Below the pieces are notes generated by a model. That model did not search any database, was not told where the DNA came from, and saw nothing but the letters and a program-made list of their open reading frames with translations. Position numbers and translations under genes: made by a program. DNA of 64,000 nucleotides. It comes from Macrothele yani. Its lineage: Eukaryota > Arthropoda > Arachnida > Araneae > Macrothelidae. Numbering within the stretch: position 1 is the stretch's first letter; each line of letters begins with the position of its first letter. Below are positions 22,831 through 34,140 of this stretch, one piece after another. The stretch is taken from NCBI GenBank assembly GCA_039090855.1, contig CM077011.1, forward strand, positions 15,749,001 to 15,813,000, read 5' to 3'.

Positions 22831-23300
22831 TGGCGTAAAGACTGAAAAATTCAACATCTCCGATTTTACGAAGTTTCTGTGTAAATGCGGAAAAACTTGA
22901 AACGGACTGTAGTGAAATAAAGGGAATAACTACGGAAAATCTGTGAAAATACGGAAATGAATCAAAAACGAGAACTTTTCAAAACGGAAATTTCGTTAAA
23001 AGACTGACACTTACCGGCAATTTTGCTGCAAGTTACTTTCAGAAATTTTCCGTGAATTCACAGCACTTATTTTTTACAGTGTGCGTTATATTGTTGGAGC
23101 TATTCAGATTTTAAGTCCAAGCATCCAGTGTTTTATGGTCGAACAGATGTTACAAAAACATTTCTCATATTTCATTTAATCATAGAAAACTACATTTGTT
23201 TCACACGAATAAGATACATTGTCGCCTGAATACCCTACAATGTCCGAAAGCGATGCGCGACGATTCCAATCTGCATATTCACATTTCGCAAATGTAGCCG
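22831..23300. other. Unassigned; possible MITE end at 23080
   Basis: The segment 22850-23080 is rich in ACGGAAA/TTTCCG words and ends TTATTTTTTACAGTG, which looks like a TA-flanked Tc1/mariner-type end. No clear partner end was found. Confidence 0.35.
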
Positions 23301-23395
23301 TATGCAAATGCAGATTGTAACGTTGTACCGTACCTACGATATAAAAACCAGTAGCAGGATGTCCCTGATTAGAAGTTTAGGTCTTCGTACGCTGT

Positions 23396-23620
23396 GTGAG
23401 AATGGCGAGCTTGGATTTCTGGGATTACACACAAAAAAAACAGGTGTATGCAACAGCGCCTACAGGTCTGCTGGATGTACGTCGTCGTGTTACAGATGCT
23501 TCCATGCTGAGGAATGTGCATGCTTCCATGCTGAGGAATGTGCATGCAGAGTTACTTTCACCAATACAAATGTGTATCGTGGGCAATGGCGAACTCTTCG
23601 ATCATACTCGACATTAACTT
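23396..23620 (+). pseudogene. mariner-superfamily transposase, C-terminal fragment
   Basis: Reads SLDFWDYTQKKQVYATAPT, then DVRRRVTDASMLRNV, AELLSPIQMCIVGNGELFDH and a stop. This matches the C-terminal pattern (YATAP, RRR, MLRNV, RIQMC, G.HFEH) common in arthropod mariner-like DDE transposases. A 24-bp segment (ATGCTGAGGAATGTGCATGC) is duplicated, repeating MLRNVHA. The downstream end at about 24040-24066 (GGGACTTTCCTATGCACCC) is a plausible terminal repeat. Confidence 0.55.
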
Positions 23621-24066
23621 TTTTCTATCACTGTGCGCCAGTTTGCCTTTTTTGTTTTGTCTGACGTCATCAAACTGTATTGACTTAAGGACGCATTTAT
23701 GCAATAAATTTTTTGTATTTGCTCATACCTATGCCTGTTCCCTTCAAACGTTCACACAAAAGGTCGCGCATCGGTTTCGGACATTTTAGGGTATTCGGGT
23801 GACAATTTATATTATCTGTGTGAAACATGCCGTTTTGTACTAATTGATTGATGCTCTACAACTTTGTAATTGGAAATTTTGCTCTATCTCTTTTCGTTTT
23901 TGATTTGCAATGGCTAACTTCCGCATTTCGCCACTAGGGGCGCTGCTATTGATTGTATTCGATCGGGCGTAGTCGCTTTACTATACCGTTATCTCACTTG
24001 CATAACTGTACCTCTCTCCGTTCGCAAGTTATTCCAGGCTAAAGGGACTTTCCTATGCACCCTGTA

Positions 24067-24320
24067 TATATACAAGGTGTTCTAAAAGTATCTCCGCAGT
24101 GTGTATCGTATGCTATATGGTCGTAAGTTATTCAGAAATCAGACAAATGTATTTACGGGAACGTATAATTTACTTACTTACCTACAAGAAGTGTTGAAGC
24201 CGCCGTCCTTCACATAACCTAACCGTTTTACACATACATTCAAACAGATCTGCGAGAGTCACAAAGTCCCTCCGCAGTAGTGATAAAATTTTTGAATTAA
24301 GTAACTTGTATGTTTAATTT
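24067..24320. other. Possible transposon end
   Basis: TACAAGGTGTTCTAAAAGTA at 24070 resembles the outer end of a second mariner-superfamily element placed back to back with the previous one. No coding part is visible. Confidence 0.3.
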
Positions 24321-24334
24321 CAGTTTTTGCTCTT

Positions 24335-24565
24335 TTCTTGATACCACATGAAGCTTCAGAATGTGTTTCATAGCAGCACCAATTTTCACAAGCTTACGAT
24401 GAGTTGAAAGTTTCTAAAATGTGGATGTTGATTTCATCACTGCCCCTCAAAAGGAAGGGACACTCATGAAATCAACATTTACGTTTTGAAAACCATCAAC
24501 TCATCACAAGCTTATTAAAATTGGTGTTGCTGGGAAACATATTCCGGCTCCTTAACGAGACCAAA
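24335..24565. repeat. Foldback repeat, arms about 95 bp
   Basis: The left arm (CAGCACCAATTTTCACAAGC, GATGAGTTGAAAG, GATGTTGATTTCAT) is complemented by the right arm (ATGAAATCAACATTTACG, CATCAACTCATCACAAGC, GGTGTTGCTGGGAAAC). A 30-bp spacer separates them. The arms have diverged by roughly a fifth. Confidence 0.65.
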
Positions 24566-25457
24566 CAACTTTCAGCATTCACTCTTCCCCTTTTTATTTT
24601 CAAGAAGCGCGTATTGTTTTGGCCTCGACGCCTTTTTCAATCTCCTTAATATTAAATTCATCCGTATTAACAAATAAGGTATTAACTCCGACACGACATG
24701 CAATGGGAACGGGATGTTAGCACGTCAAATGAAAAATTCTGAATGCTCAATGCAGAAGATGCGATATGAAAAGTAACTATGTCTTACAATGTGACACGCG
24801 GGGTGTGAGAGAGTGAATCACCAGAGAAGCAGGCAACAGGTGTTTTCCTGCATCTTGCTCCAGACAATCTCACTGAAAACAAACGTAAAGGAAGTATCGT
24901 TTTACGATATGGTGTCGGTGTGTTTAGTGCCGGCGCCGTATCGTCGGTCGGTGGAAATCTTCGCTGCTTTAAGGAAGAGACGACGATATTTTTGCATGAC
25001 AAATCATTCTTCACTCCGCGGGCTCTATACTATCGAGCACAAAATTCCACAGAGCGCATTTGTCTTTGAAATAATTTTTTTCTTCAAAACTAAAACAAAA
25101 CCGGGTCAGGAACATCTTGACCCGACTCGTTTGACCCGCAAGAAATTGTTGACCCATGACCCCTTTTCATCTCTGCTCATGACACGTGCTTGCAGATACA
25201 GTTTTCTCGCCGTATGCCGAACAAATTCCCTTCTCGTGCTTCTGCAGCAGTTTTCTTGATATTAAACGTGAATAACACACAATGACGTATTTGCACCTTA
25301 ACGCTAGCCATGTCTTAGCTCAATTAACTGCACGCGTGGGCTGTCCATCAACACATGTCTCTCGATGCAGTTTTGTCATCGTATTCAAATTACAAAAATT
25401 CTGACCAAAATTCCGGGGTTTCGCCTTTACAGCTTGCTACGTGGAGAGCCGAATACG
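24566..25457. other. No gene seen
   Basis: Overlapping frames occur on both strands at 24784-25259, the longest 148 codons without an ATG start. None resembles a known family. Confidence 0.4.
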
Positions 25458-25459
25458 TA

Positions 25460-26905
25460 CACTCATCGTCAAAAAAAAAAAAAAATTGGTGAACTAAGAA
25501 GGACGTGTCGGATTGCAATGCTATTCGGGAGGAAGGTAAAAGTTACCAGGAACAATAAATGATTAAACATTGAGACTGATATGGGCAATATTTATTGTGA
25601 TAAATGCCAGCACGTAGTATCTCTCAGTATGGCGTCGGGCCGTCATGTTTGCTCACACAGCATGCCAGACGTCTCCGCATGGTGTTGTACAGGCTTCTAA
25701 TGGTGTCCTGCGATAAGCCATCCCATGCAGCGAGAATCTTCTCACACAGTTCCAGCAGATTATGCGTTAGCGGTGGAGTGTGTGGATAGCGGGTCCAATA
25801 GCATCCCACACATTTTCAATCGGTGATAGGTCTGGCGATGCGGCTGGCCATGGCAAAGTGTCAGTGCCTTGAAGGCAAGCTCTCGAGACAGCAGCAGTAT
25901 GCGGACGAGCGTTGTCCTGTTGGAAAATCGCACCGGAGTGAGCGTTCAGAAAAGGTAGGGCCACTGGTTGCGGGACCTCATTAACGTAACGTTGGGCTGT
26001 CAAAAGAGCCTCTAATGAACATCAGAGGTGATCCGGCATCGTAGGATATTGCACCGCACACCATGACACCATGACACCAGGTCTTCTGGACGTGTGACAC
26101 TGGACAACAAACCGTTCATCTCGGCTCAGACCACGGTGCCTCCATACACGGATTCGTTTGTCGTCTCCTCCAAGACAAAAGAAGTACTCGTCACTGAAGA
26201 TCACCCGCTGCCATTCTGAATGGCTCCATGACAATCTGGCACGACACCATTGCAGCCTTTGGTGACGATGCAATGGTGTTAAGGGCAGTCGTCCTAACCG
26301 TCTGCGTGCGTGTAGTCCTACGTCGTGCAGCCTTCTGCCAGTAGTGCTGGCACTAATCGGACGATGCATGGAGGGCACCACTGCTCGCTGGATATCCGCA
26401 ATCGTGGCTGTTGGGTCACTCTGCGCATGTCGGATAACCCGTAGGTCCTATCCCTTCGTGGTTTGTCTAGGTCTCCCAGACCCTTTCTGTCGCTGCTGCG
26501 TTCCTTGTTCTACCCACTGCCGCCAACAGCGTGTTATGGTGATATCCACACTACCGGTATGGCGCGCAATACGGCGATAAGACCATCCCGCTTCCCGCAG
26601 CCCGACGATGCGGCGCCTCTCGAACTCCTCCAACCGTTCGAATTGCTTCCGAACTTTTTTCCGAGGCATACTTCTTTTGCAAAGGATGTACCAACGCACC
26701 ATCACGAATCAGAATGGTAAGCACGCGCAACGGGACGACCTTATATCAGTCACAGCGCTACGAGCCCTCTTTGCTTGCGTCATATGAGCTGCTGAGCGTG
26801 ATATTTGTATCATTTGCATGTCTCACGATGTCAAACCTGCCCACCTAGTTTTATTTCTGTCGGTTGCTTTCTTCTGGGTGCAACTATTTTTTTTAACGAT
26901 GAGTG
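25460..26905 (-). mobile_element. Tc1-like element T8
   Basis: 1446 bp with inverted ends CACTCATCGTCAAAAAAAAA (left) and AACGATGAGTG (right), flanked by TA at 25458-25459 and 26906-26907. It encodes a minus-strand transposase relic. Confidence 0.85.
25624..26669 (-). pseudogene. Tc1-like transposase (T8), two or more frameshifts
   Basis: Start at 26669: MPRKKVRKQFERLEEFERR, helix-turn-helix VGLREAGWSYRRIARHTG, linker GSGRPRQTTKG, then a frame break near 26450. The middle part has RVIFSDEYFFCLGGDDK (first aspartate). After another break near 26010 the core continues with FQQDNARPHTAAVSRACL and LPWPAASPDLSPIENVWD. A last break near 25795 precedes SLYNTMRRRLACCVSKH. All three catalytic acidic residues survive; 32 residues lie between the second D and the E. 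Confidence 0.88.
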
Positions 26906-27364
26906 TATGAATAGACTTAACAGAACTTTGTCAACTCCTGTGGAAGTGTTTCTTTTCTCAGTTTTCTAAATATCGTAAATGACCAAGTTTTCTGGATTTC
27001 ATCTACGTCGTATCAAGTTTACAGTGATATATTTCGGAATTGTTATTTTTTGATCACTTAATTGTGCCCTAAAGATATCAGAAAATGAATTTAGATTTAT
27101 TCGCAAAATCAAGAAGGAATTAGGATCCCGTACCCAATTAATTATAGGAATTTTCATGTGAAATTTATCAATTTAGCTATTGCATTTGAAATTAAAAAAT
27201 GTGTTTTATAATTTTATAAATTTCTTCATTTGAGAATTTGAAAGTAACAGAAATAAGGCACTAGTTCAAGATGAACTGGTTATATAGAAAGAATGAAAGA
27301 GATAATACCAACACACGACTTTCCGCTCCTCCTTCGCGAAGATCACAAGATCCGTCAAACTTAA
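26906..27364. other. No gene seen
   Basis: AT-rich sequence before the 68-bp minisatellite. No element was identified. Confidence 0.4.
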
Positions 27365-28345
27365 AACCACTATACCACGAGCTCCTTTTCTGCGCCATAG
27401 AGTTCTGATGAGAAGTAGTATTGTGAAATGCTCGGTATACTGCAAATTCCTTTCCTATGCCACAGAGTTCTGGCATTTTGAAATAGCGTTGTAAATGCGC
27501 CATAAAGATCTAACTAACATTTAAAAGTAGCCCATTATGAATCATCCTGTATACTGCCAAATTCTTTCGTACGCCATACGGTTCTGACGTTTAGAAGCAG
27601 TATTATGAATTACCCGGTGTACTGCCAATTCCTTTCCTGAGCCACAGAGTTCTGACATTTTGAAATGGCTTTGTGAATCTCCCTGTATAGTAGCAATTCC
27701 TTTCCTGCGCCGTAGAGTTCTGACATTTTGTAATAGCTCTGTGGATCTTACTGTATACTGCCAATTCCTTTCCGGCGTCATAGAGTTCAGATATTTTGAA
27801 ATAACATTGTGAATGCGCCACAGAGATCTAACATTTAGAAGTAGCCCCATTGTGAATCACTCTGTATACTGCCTGATTCTTACTTATGCTATATGGCTCT
27901 TACGTTTAGAAGTAGTGTTGGGAATTACCCGGATACTGCGAATTACTTTTCTGCACCATAAAGTTCTGACATTTTGAAATAGCGTGGTGAATCTTCCTTT
28001 GTACTGTCATTTCCTTTTCTGCACCATAAAGTTCTGACATTTTGAAATAGCGTGGTGAATCTTCCTTTGTACTGTCATTTCCTTTTCTGCACCATAAAGT
28101 TCTGACATTTTGAAATAGCGTGGTGAATCTTCCTTTGTACTGTCATTTCCTTTTCTGCACCATAAAGTTCTGACATTTTGAAATAGCAGTGCGAATTTCC
28201 CTGTATACTGCCAATTCCTTTCCTGCGCCGTAGAGTTCTCGCGTTTAGGAATAGCATTGTGAATCATCTGTACTGCCAATGCATTTCCTGCGCCGTATAT
28301 TTCTAACATTTGGAAATAGCCATTCTGAATCACTCTTTATACTGC
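27365..28345. repeat. 68-bp minisatellite, about 14 copies
   Basis: Unit marks: TTCTGACATTTTGAAATAGC, GTGAATC, TACTGCCAATTCCTTTCCTG and CGCCATAGAG. Three units at 27967-28170 are nearly identical, while outer units vary. Minus-strand frames of about 100 residues arise by chance across units (68 is not divisible by three), so they are not genes. Confidence 0.9.
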
Positions 28346-28673
28346 CGATTCCTTTATTTTCGCTGTGGTATTTTGAGGTCGCTTCCACATTAAAAATTTT
28401 CACTGAATTTTCGTCAGCTTTTTTAGGTGTTCGTAAAAAAAAAGGTATTTTCTTTTTCTATCAGCGTAGGAACCCCTCAGCGTAGCTTGGCAATATGATT
28501 AAAATCTTAAAATAATAGAAAGTATTGAGTGTCTTCTACTGGGCGCGTCAGTAGCAGTATTCATTTATAGTGACCTGGGCATGATAATTCCAGTTGTGCT
28601 CCAAATCCCCTGCCTCTGAAACTATTGTGATTACCCCAGTGCGAAATTAAGACTCTTGTCTCTCCGCTTAATA
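28346..28673. other. No gene seen
   Basis: Spacer between the minisatellite and a Tc1-like element. Confidence 0.4.
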
Positions 28674-28675
28674 TA

Positions 28676-30063
28676 CACTGGCGGAAAGTGAAAAAAGAAC
28701 ACCAAGAAGGAATTGGCGGAAGATCATGAAATTTACATATGTTAATGGGGTCGAGATTACGTAGGTGTGATGTTCATTTCGGAACGAACCGGTGAGCGCT
28801 TACGCCACAGCACGGCATAATATGCAAATTATCGTCGGTGGTATTTAAAGAGTACGCCGAAGTGAATGTAATCAGTCGTCGGCGTACGGACAAGTGCGAA
28901 GACCCTGAAGAAACTGCAATGCTTGGACATGGAACACGTGTACGATTTCGGCAGTTATCGGACTTTGAGCGAGGTCGTCTACTCGGGCTCCGCGAGGCCG
29001 GCTGGTCGTATCGTCGTACTGCGGAGCGAATCGGACGGGAAGTATCGGTGGTGGTACGATGGTGGCGTAGATGGTCAGAGGAACATTCCCACACGAGAAG
29101 ACGTGGAACCGGGAGTCACAGACGGACTGATGAGCGGACCGATCGACGCATAAGAAGAGCGGCGTTGTCATGCAGAACATCCACTGCGACGCACAGTCCA
29201 AGCTGCCGTTGCACCTGAGGTGACTGTGCGAACAATCCGCAACCGTCTACTGGATGGACCTCTGACTCCAGCCCACCATCAGGGACAGCTGCAGTGGTGT
29301 CGCCAACGTCTGCACTGGAAAACGCAATGGCGATCTTTCGTGTTCAGCGATGAAAGCAGATTCTGCTTGGGAGCCTCCGATGGCCGTATGCGTGTTTGCA
29401 GACGCACAGGGGAGCGTCTCCACCCTTCTTGCATCCGCCAGCGATACACAGGGCCTACACCTGGTCTCCTGGTGTGGGGAGCGATCAGCTATCACTCCCG
29501 TACACAACTGGTGTTTGTACCGGGTACGTTAAACAGCACCTCCTACATCAACAACATCATTCAGCCCGTTGTTGTGCCATTTGTAAGGTCGGTCCATCGT
29601 GGTGTTTTCCAGCAAGATAGCGCACTCCCACACACGGCACGTGCAACGCAACATGCACTTCAGGGTGTAAGACAACTTCCATGGCCTGCACGTTCACCAG
29701 ATTTGTCCAATATTGAGCACGTGTGGGATTTTATGGGACAACGACTTTATCCGGTCTCCACGGCCAGCCACGACCATCCCCGATTTACGCGTCCAGGTTG
29801 AGGATGCTTGGAACTCAATACCCCGAACTTACATCCAACATCTGTACGACAGACTCCATGCCGGAATTGCACAGTGTGACGCAGTTCATGGCGGTTCAAC
29901 CTCGTACATGGAAATGTTATTTTTCAGTTTACCAGCAAATACAGCTGTATTTTGCCATAATGTTTTGATCACGTTATCCTCTATATTCCGTTATTATGCT
30001 GTATAAATTTCGTTGGTATCAGACGTCTCCTTCTTGGTGTTCTTTTTTCACTTTCCGCCAGTG
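28676..30063 (+). mobile_element. Tc1-like element T7
   Basis: 1388 bp with well-preserved inverted ends: CACTGGCGGAAAGTGAAAAA and TTTTTCACTTTCCGCCAGTG, flanked by TA (28674-28675, 30064-30065). Both ends continue with AAGAACACCAAGAAGGA and its complement. Best preserved member of the T5/T7 family here. Confidence 0.93.
28919..29922 (+). pseudogene. Tc1-like transposase (T7), two frameshifts
   Basis: ATG 28919 opens VRFRQLSDFERGRLLGLREA and helix-turn-helix YRRTAERIGREVSVVVRWW. A shift occurs near 29168. The long middle frame (to 29801) has VFSDESRFCLGASDGRMRV (first D), VFQQDSALPHTARATQHAL (second D; N to S beside it) and LPWPARSPDLSNIEHVWD (E). A second shift near 29780 leads to IQHLYDRLHAGIAQC and GGSTSY. 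All three acidic residues remain, with 32 residues between the second D and E. Confidence 0.9.
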
Positions 30064-30730
30064 TATGACGTGATCCAGGTGCTTTGGAATATCAGAAGAT
30101 CGCCTCGTGTCCAGAATAGTAAAAGAAGCAAAAAAATAAAGCGGAATTGAGTTAAACAGCGTCATCACCTTGTTCTGCAGCCGTGACATCCTTTCTGTAA
30201 ATGAGATAACAAGAATAACGACGTCAAAGGGAAGGGGAGAAGCCCTACGATATCCGGCGCAGCCAGGATTCTTCAGAAAGCCTTGAAGTCAATAAGAATT
30301 TTTGCTGAGTGAGAGATGTCTACTGGTACCACAAAAAAAAAAAAAAGGAATTACTTATCGAATTACAAGTAATAAGCTGAAATTTCCTAACACCGTATAT
30401 AAAATTAGGTTTGTTTCCAAGATAAAACTTCTTAAAAATCTTTATTTCACCAACGGTACGAAAATATACAGGGTGATTCGAAAATTGTTTGATGGTTTAA
30501 CGTTCCATACATTTTATTATTTTCACGTGGAGTAGAATGAGCAAAAATGCCAATTTATGCAATTGAAGTCCATGATATTTTATACCATACTGAAAAACAT
30601 TTGCTATATCATAAGTACTCTTTTGAAGTATTCATAAGATTTTATTATTTTCGCTTATAAAACAAAATTTGCTACTTTGTGAAATGAATGTACATTGCAA
30701 GCGTTTTATTATTCTCACATGTAATGCTCC
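30064..30730. other. No gene seen; possible TE end at 30469
   Basis: TACAGGGTGATTCGAAAATT at about 30468 is typical of the outer end of mariner-superfamily elements, but no partner or coding region was found. The rest is AT-rich unique sequence. Confidence 0.35.
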
Positions 30731-30732
30731 TG

Positions 30733-30995
30733 TGACGTACTACAGAGGTGAAAACATGTGTCAAGACGACAAATCTGCAGCGAGACATTCTGTCCGCGTA
30801 GCTCAGTTGGGAGAGCGACTTACTCCGGTGTGAGGGGGCATGGGTTCAATGCTCGTCGTGGACAAACTTGTGTTTTTACATTGGCTTCCGATTGTGGGAA
30901 ATGGATCCACTGGCCGTTGGGTTCTTCGAAAAATGTGTGATGTTTGTTCCACACATTGTTTGGAATTAATGAAAAATTCCTACTTCGCTTCAAAA
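30733..30995 (+). mobile_element. SINE-D copy 3, best preserved
   Basis: Begins GTGACGTACTACAGAGGTGA. The head at 30791-30863 is tRNA-like: acceptor GTCCGCG, A-box TAGCTCAGTTGG, B-box GGTTCAATGC, 3' half CGTGGAC. The body follows (TTACATTGGCTTCCGATTG, TGTGTGATGTTTGTTCC). The T-loop and variable region depart from a real tRNA and the tail follows directly, so it is a SINE. Confidence 0.82.
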
Positions 30996-31359
30996 AAAAT
31001 TAATTAAGAAGCAGATACATATTGAATGTATATATATATTTTTCAAAGTTATCAGAACAAGTGTTACTGAATATGCATACCTTTTCTTTAGGCAAAGCTC
31101 TTCACTTTTCATCAGTAAATGACTTTCTTCTCCTGTTTTGTGTTGTAGTGAATGTTTATCCTCCTTCAAGATGTAGTTTGCTTGTATTCTCCTAAACTGT
31201 TTATTGTTTGAGTGTGCGTTGGGCAGTGGGATTTACAATAGTTTGCTGGTAATGAGGTATTTATCCCTTTTAACATTTGTTGAATTTAACCTTAAATTTA
31301 ATTGGTCCTTATAGCAAACTAAATTAGCAGAAACCCACACTTTTCTGGTCTTTGTAGAT

Positions 31360-32888
31360 ATCATCATCATCATCATTGTCAACCATTATCAATCCACTGC
31401 TGGACGAAGGTCTCCCCAAGTTTCCTCCACAACGGTCTGTCTTGTGCCAGTCTCCTCCATGTCACTCCCGCATATTTACGAATTTCATCCACCCATCTCC
31501 CATGTGGTCTTTTTCTGGGTCTTTTCCTGTCCCTTGGAATCCAATCTAAAATTTCGGCTGTCCATCTATGGTCTGTCCTTCTGGCAGTATGTCCAGCCCA
31601 TTGCCATTTCAGGGATTTAACTCTGATCATGATGTCTTCCACTCTTGTCATTTTTCGGATCCACGAGTTCCTCTTCTTATCTCTCCTGGTTATACCAAGC
31701 ATGCACCTCTCCATGCTACTTTGAGTTGTCTGCAGCCTTTGTATGTCTCTTTTAGTTAAGGTCCACGTCTCTGCACCATACGTAAGCACTGGAAGGATGC
31801 ATTGATCAAACACTTTTCTTTTAAGACATAATGGCATATTGCTCTTGAAAATTATGCTGTTTCTTCCAAAAGCTCTCCAGGCAAGTTTTGTACGCCGATT
31901 AATTTCTTCATCAATGTGACCCTCACTTGATATCTGCTGTCCAAGATAAACATACGTATCTGTTATCTCCAGTTTTTCTCCATCAATCGATAAATCTTCA
32001 TTTCTTGTAAAAGCATTGAACATCACTTTTGTCTTCTGAAAGTTCATTTTTAATCCCACTTCTTTACTCTTGTCAGCAAGTTCCTGGATCATACTCTGCA
32101 GCTCTGATGGGGTAGTTGCAAAAATGACTACGTCATCAGCAAAACGAAGGTGGGTTAGATAATCTCCATTAATCTTTATCCCTTTGTTTTCCCAGTTCAG
32201 TGATTGAAAGACATTTTCCAATGTGGCATTAAAGAGCTTCGGAGATATGGTGTCACCTTGTCTCACTCCCTTTCCAATTTTTATGTGTGTTGTATTTTCA
32301 AACAGCCGAATCTTTGCACTTGCATTTTCATAGATGTTATTAATAATATTAATGTATGCATCTTCAATACCGCAGGATTTCAGAGCCGTGGTAACTGCTG
32401 ATGGTTTCACCGAATCAAAGGCTTTTTCATAATCGATAAAAGCCATGCACAATGGAAGTTCATATTCCCTCGCTCTTTCAATTAGTTCTCTCAGTACGTG
32501 GATATGATCTATTGTGCTGTAGCCACTCCTGAATCCAGCTTGTTCTCTCGGTTGAGCCATGTCCAGTGTTACCTTCAAGCGGTGTGAAAGAACTTTAGTG
32601 AAGATTTTATAAACCACTGATAGGAGGCTGATAGGTCTGTAGTTCCTGAGATCCTCAATGTCACCTTTTTTATGTAGCAGGATCATTGTAGCATTGTTCC
32701 AATCCTCAGGAATCTTCCCTTCATTAAGGCATCGAGTGAAAATTTGGGCGAGTACTGTTTCAATTTCTCCACTTGCTTCTTGTAGATAATATATGAGAGA
32801 TTTTCTTCATGCTTGCTCCTGACGAAGCCATAAGAGACTATGTCATAAGGTCTGCAATCCCTATGTTCTTCTGTTGTTTTTTTCATTT
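31360..32888 (-). mobile_element. RTE-type LINE, 5'-truncated
   Basis: The 3' end on the minus strand is GACAATGATGATGATGATGA, the microsatellite-like tail typical of RTE LINEs. Upstream of it lies a long reverse transcriptase frame. Coding similarity fades at about 32800 and the unit seems to end by 32888, so the endonuclease domain is missing. Two more copies of the same 3' end sit at 38104 and 38456. Confidence 0.87.
31379..32801 (-). CDS. RTE reverse transcriptase, C-terminal portion (5' truncated)
   Basis: Uninterrupted for 435 residues from the ATG at 32686, and in frame for about 38 more upstream (EIETVLAQIFTRCLNEGKIP), before a stop near 32805. Motifs in order: NYRPISLLSVVYKIF, EQAGFRSGYSTIDHI, AFIDYEKAFDSV, KGVRQGDTISPKLFNA, RFADDVVIFATTPSE with the catalytic DD, YVYLGQQISSEGHI. 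The C-terminal region WAGHTARRTDHRW to RRLAQDRPLWRKLGE is typical of RTE ORF2. The N-terminal apurinic endonuclease is absent, so it cannot act alone. The lack of stops suggests a young copy. Confidence 0.9.
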
Positions 32889-33240
32889 TTTTTTTTTGTT
32901 TTAAGCTTGCTCCGGTGCTCGTTTGCTTTGGAAGGTTTGTATTTTTTTGTTTTGTATTTTTGCTCTGTTATATTCTCATTTTTAATATTGTTTTATTTTT
33001 TCTCTTAAATTTTTTCTAATCTTTTTAATTTTTTTTGCTTCGTTTTTAGCATTATTTACGTATATATATGTGTATCTATAAACACATGTTAACGAAATTA
33101 CAACGCAGAAACAAGAATAAAATAAAATAGAGTAAAATTAAATAAAATAGAGTAAAATAAAGTAATGTAAGATGCAAGTAAGGATGCGCCAAGCAGCAAA
33201 CCAGTAATAACCACATCAATGCACATTCAATAAAACCCAA
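32889..33240. other. T-rich low-complexity region
   Basis: Poly-T tracts and TTTTAT words dominate, with an alternating TATATATATG block near 33060. Nothing coding. Confidence 0.5.
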
Positions 33241-33244
33241 ACGA

Positions 33245-33835
33245 ACCACAAGAACTCCAAAGTATGCAAGACTCCAGTATGAACTAAAATGGCAGAAGCC
33301 AATAAATATAATAAGAGTACATAAACAGAAATATAATAACATGGAAGGCAAAAAGCAAAAACGAAGAAACAACAAAAACACAGAACACTGACCAACAACT
33401 CCAAGGGGTCAGACGGAACGCTAATCGCCAGAAACCTTAAACTATGACAAAAAGACAGAAATTTCACCTTCATCGGGAGAACACCGACATTTGGAATGAC
33501 TTTTCTAGACTCCTCAAAGGTTGGATACACCAAAAACCTGAGGAGGTGTTTTGGTGTATCTAACCTTTGTGGAGTCCAGAAAAGTCATTCTAAATGTCAG
33601 TGTTCTCCCGATGAAGGTGACATTTCTGTCTTTTTGTCATAGTTTAAGGTTTCTGGCGATTGGCGTTCCGTCTGACCCCTTGGAGTTGTAGGTCAGTGGT
33701 CTTCTGTGTTTTTGTTGTTTCTTCGTTTTTGCTTTTTGTCTTCCATGTTATTATATTTATGTTTATGAACTTTTTTATTATATTTATTGGCTTCTGCCAT
33801 TTTAGTTCATAATTGAGTCTTGCTTACTTTGGATT
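33245..33835. repeat. Large foldback, arms about 290 bp
   Basis: The left arm (33245-33533) and right arm (33547-33835) are reverse complements with only scattered differences; for example GACTTTTCTAGACTCC pairs with GGAGTCCAGAAAAGTC and CATCGGGAGAACAC with GTGTTCTCCCGATG. A spacer of about 13 bp (CTGAGGAGGTGTT region) separates them. No terminal TA or TTAA duplication was found. It sits between two RTE copies. Confidence 0.88.
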
Positions 33836-34140
33836 CAAGTCCTGGCCAAACTCGGACGATTAGTCAGAAGTCAACGCCTCTGAGTACTTCGAAGCCTCGT
33901 GTGTTCACTGTAAACTTTGTTCCATGTTTTTCGAGCAAGGCAATGTTTTTCTGTTTCTTTACTTCTACGCTGGAGATGATTAACAAGGAGCCTTCTGCGT
34001 TCTTAGTCTGTTTTTATGCAAGTATTTTTCGTATTCATTGTTTTTCCTTAGTTTGCTGTCATTGGTGAAACTTAGCCAACTTCCAGGAAGGACAGAACTG
34101 CGCTGTCGGTTTCTTCTCTTGGGTAAATAATGAATATTAA
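33836..34140. other. No gene seen
   Basis: Continues from the right arm of the foldback. An 82-codon frame at 33820-34068 has no recognised domain. Confidence 0.35.

Noticed and set aside
24813..25259. 148-codon + strand frame
   Set aside because: No ATG start, overlapping frames on the other strand, no domain, and no splice or polyA context that convinces me.
27542..28333. Minus-strand frames of about 100 residues with repeated peptides (for example RNWQYTG, KCQNFMVQ)
   Set aside because: They are read through the 68-bp minisatellite; the unit is not a multiple of three, so the apparent repeat protein changes frame each unit.
30791..30863. A tRNA gene (Lys/Phe-like head)
   Set aside because: It is the head of SINE-D with the same 5' and 3' repeat sequence as the copy at 14574, and its variable region is irregular.
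33076..33533. Minus-strand frames of about 100 residues rich in L, F and C
   Set aside because: They lie in T-rich low-complexity sequence and the foldback arm; composition explains the apparent membrane-like character.
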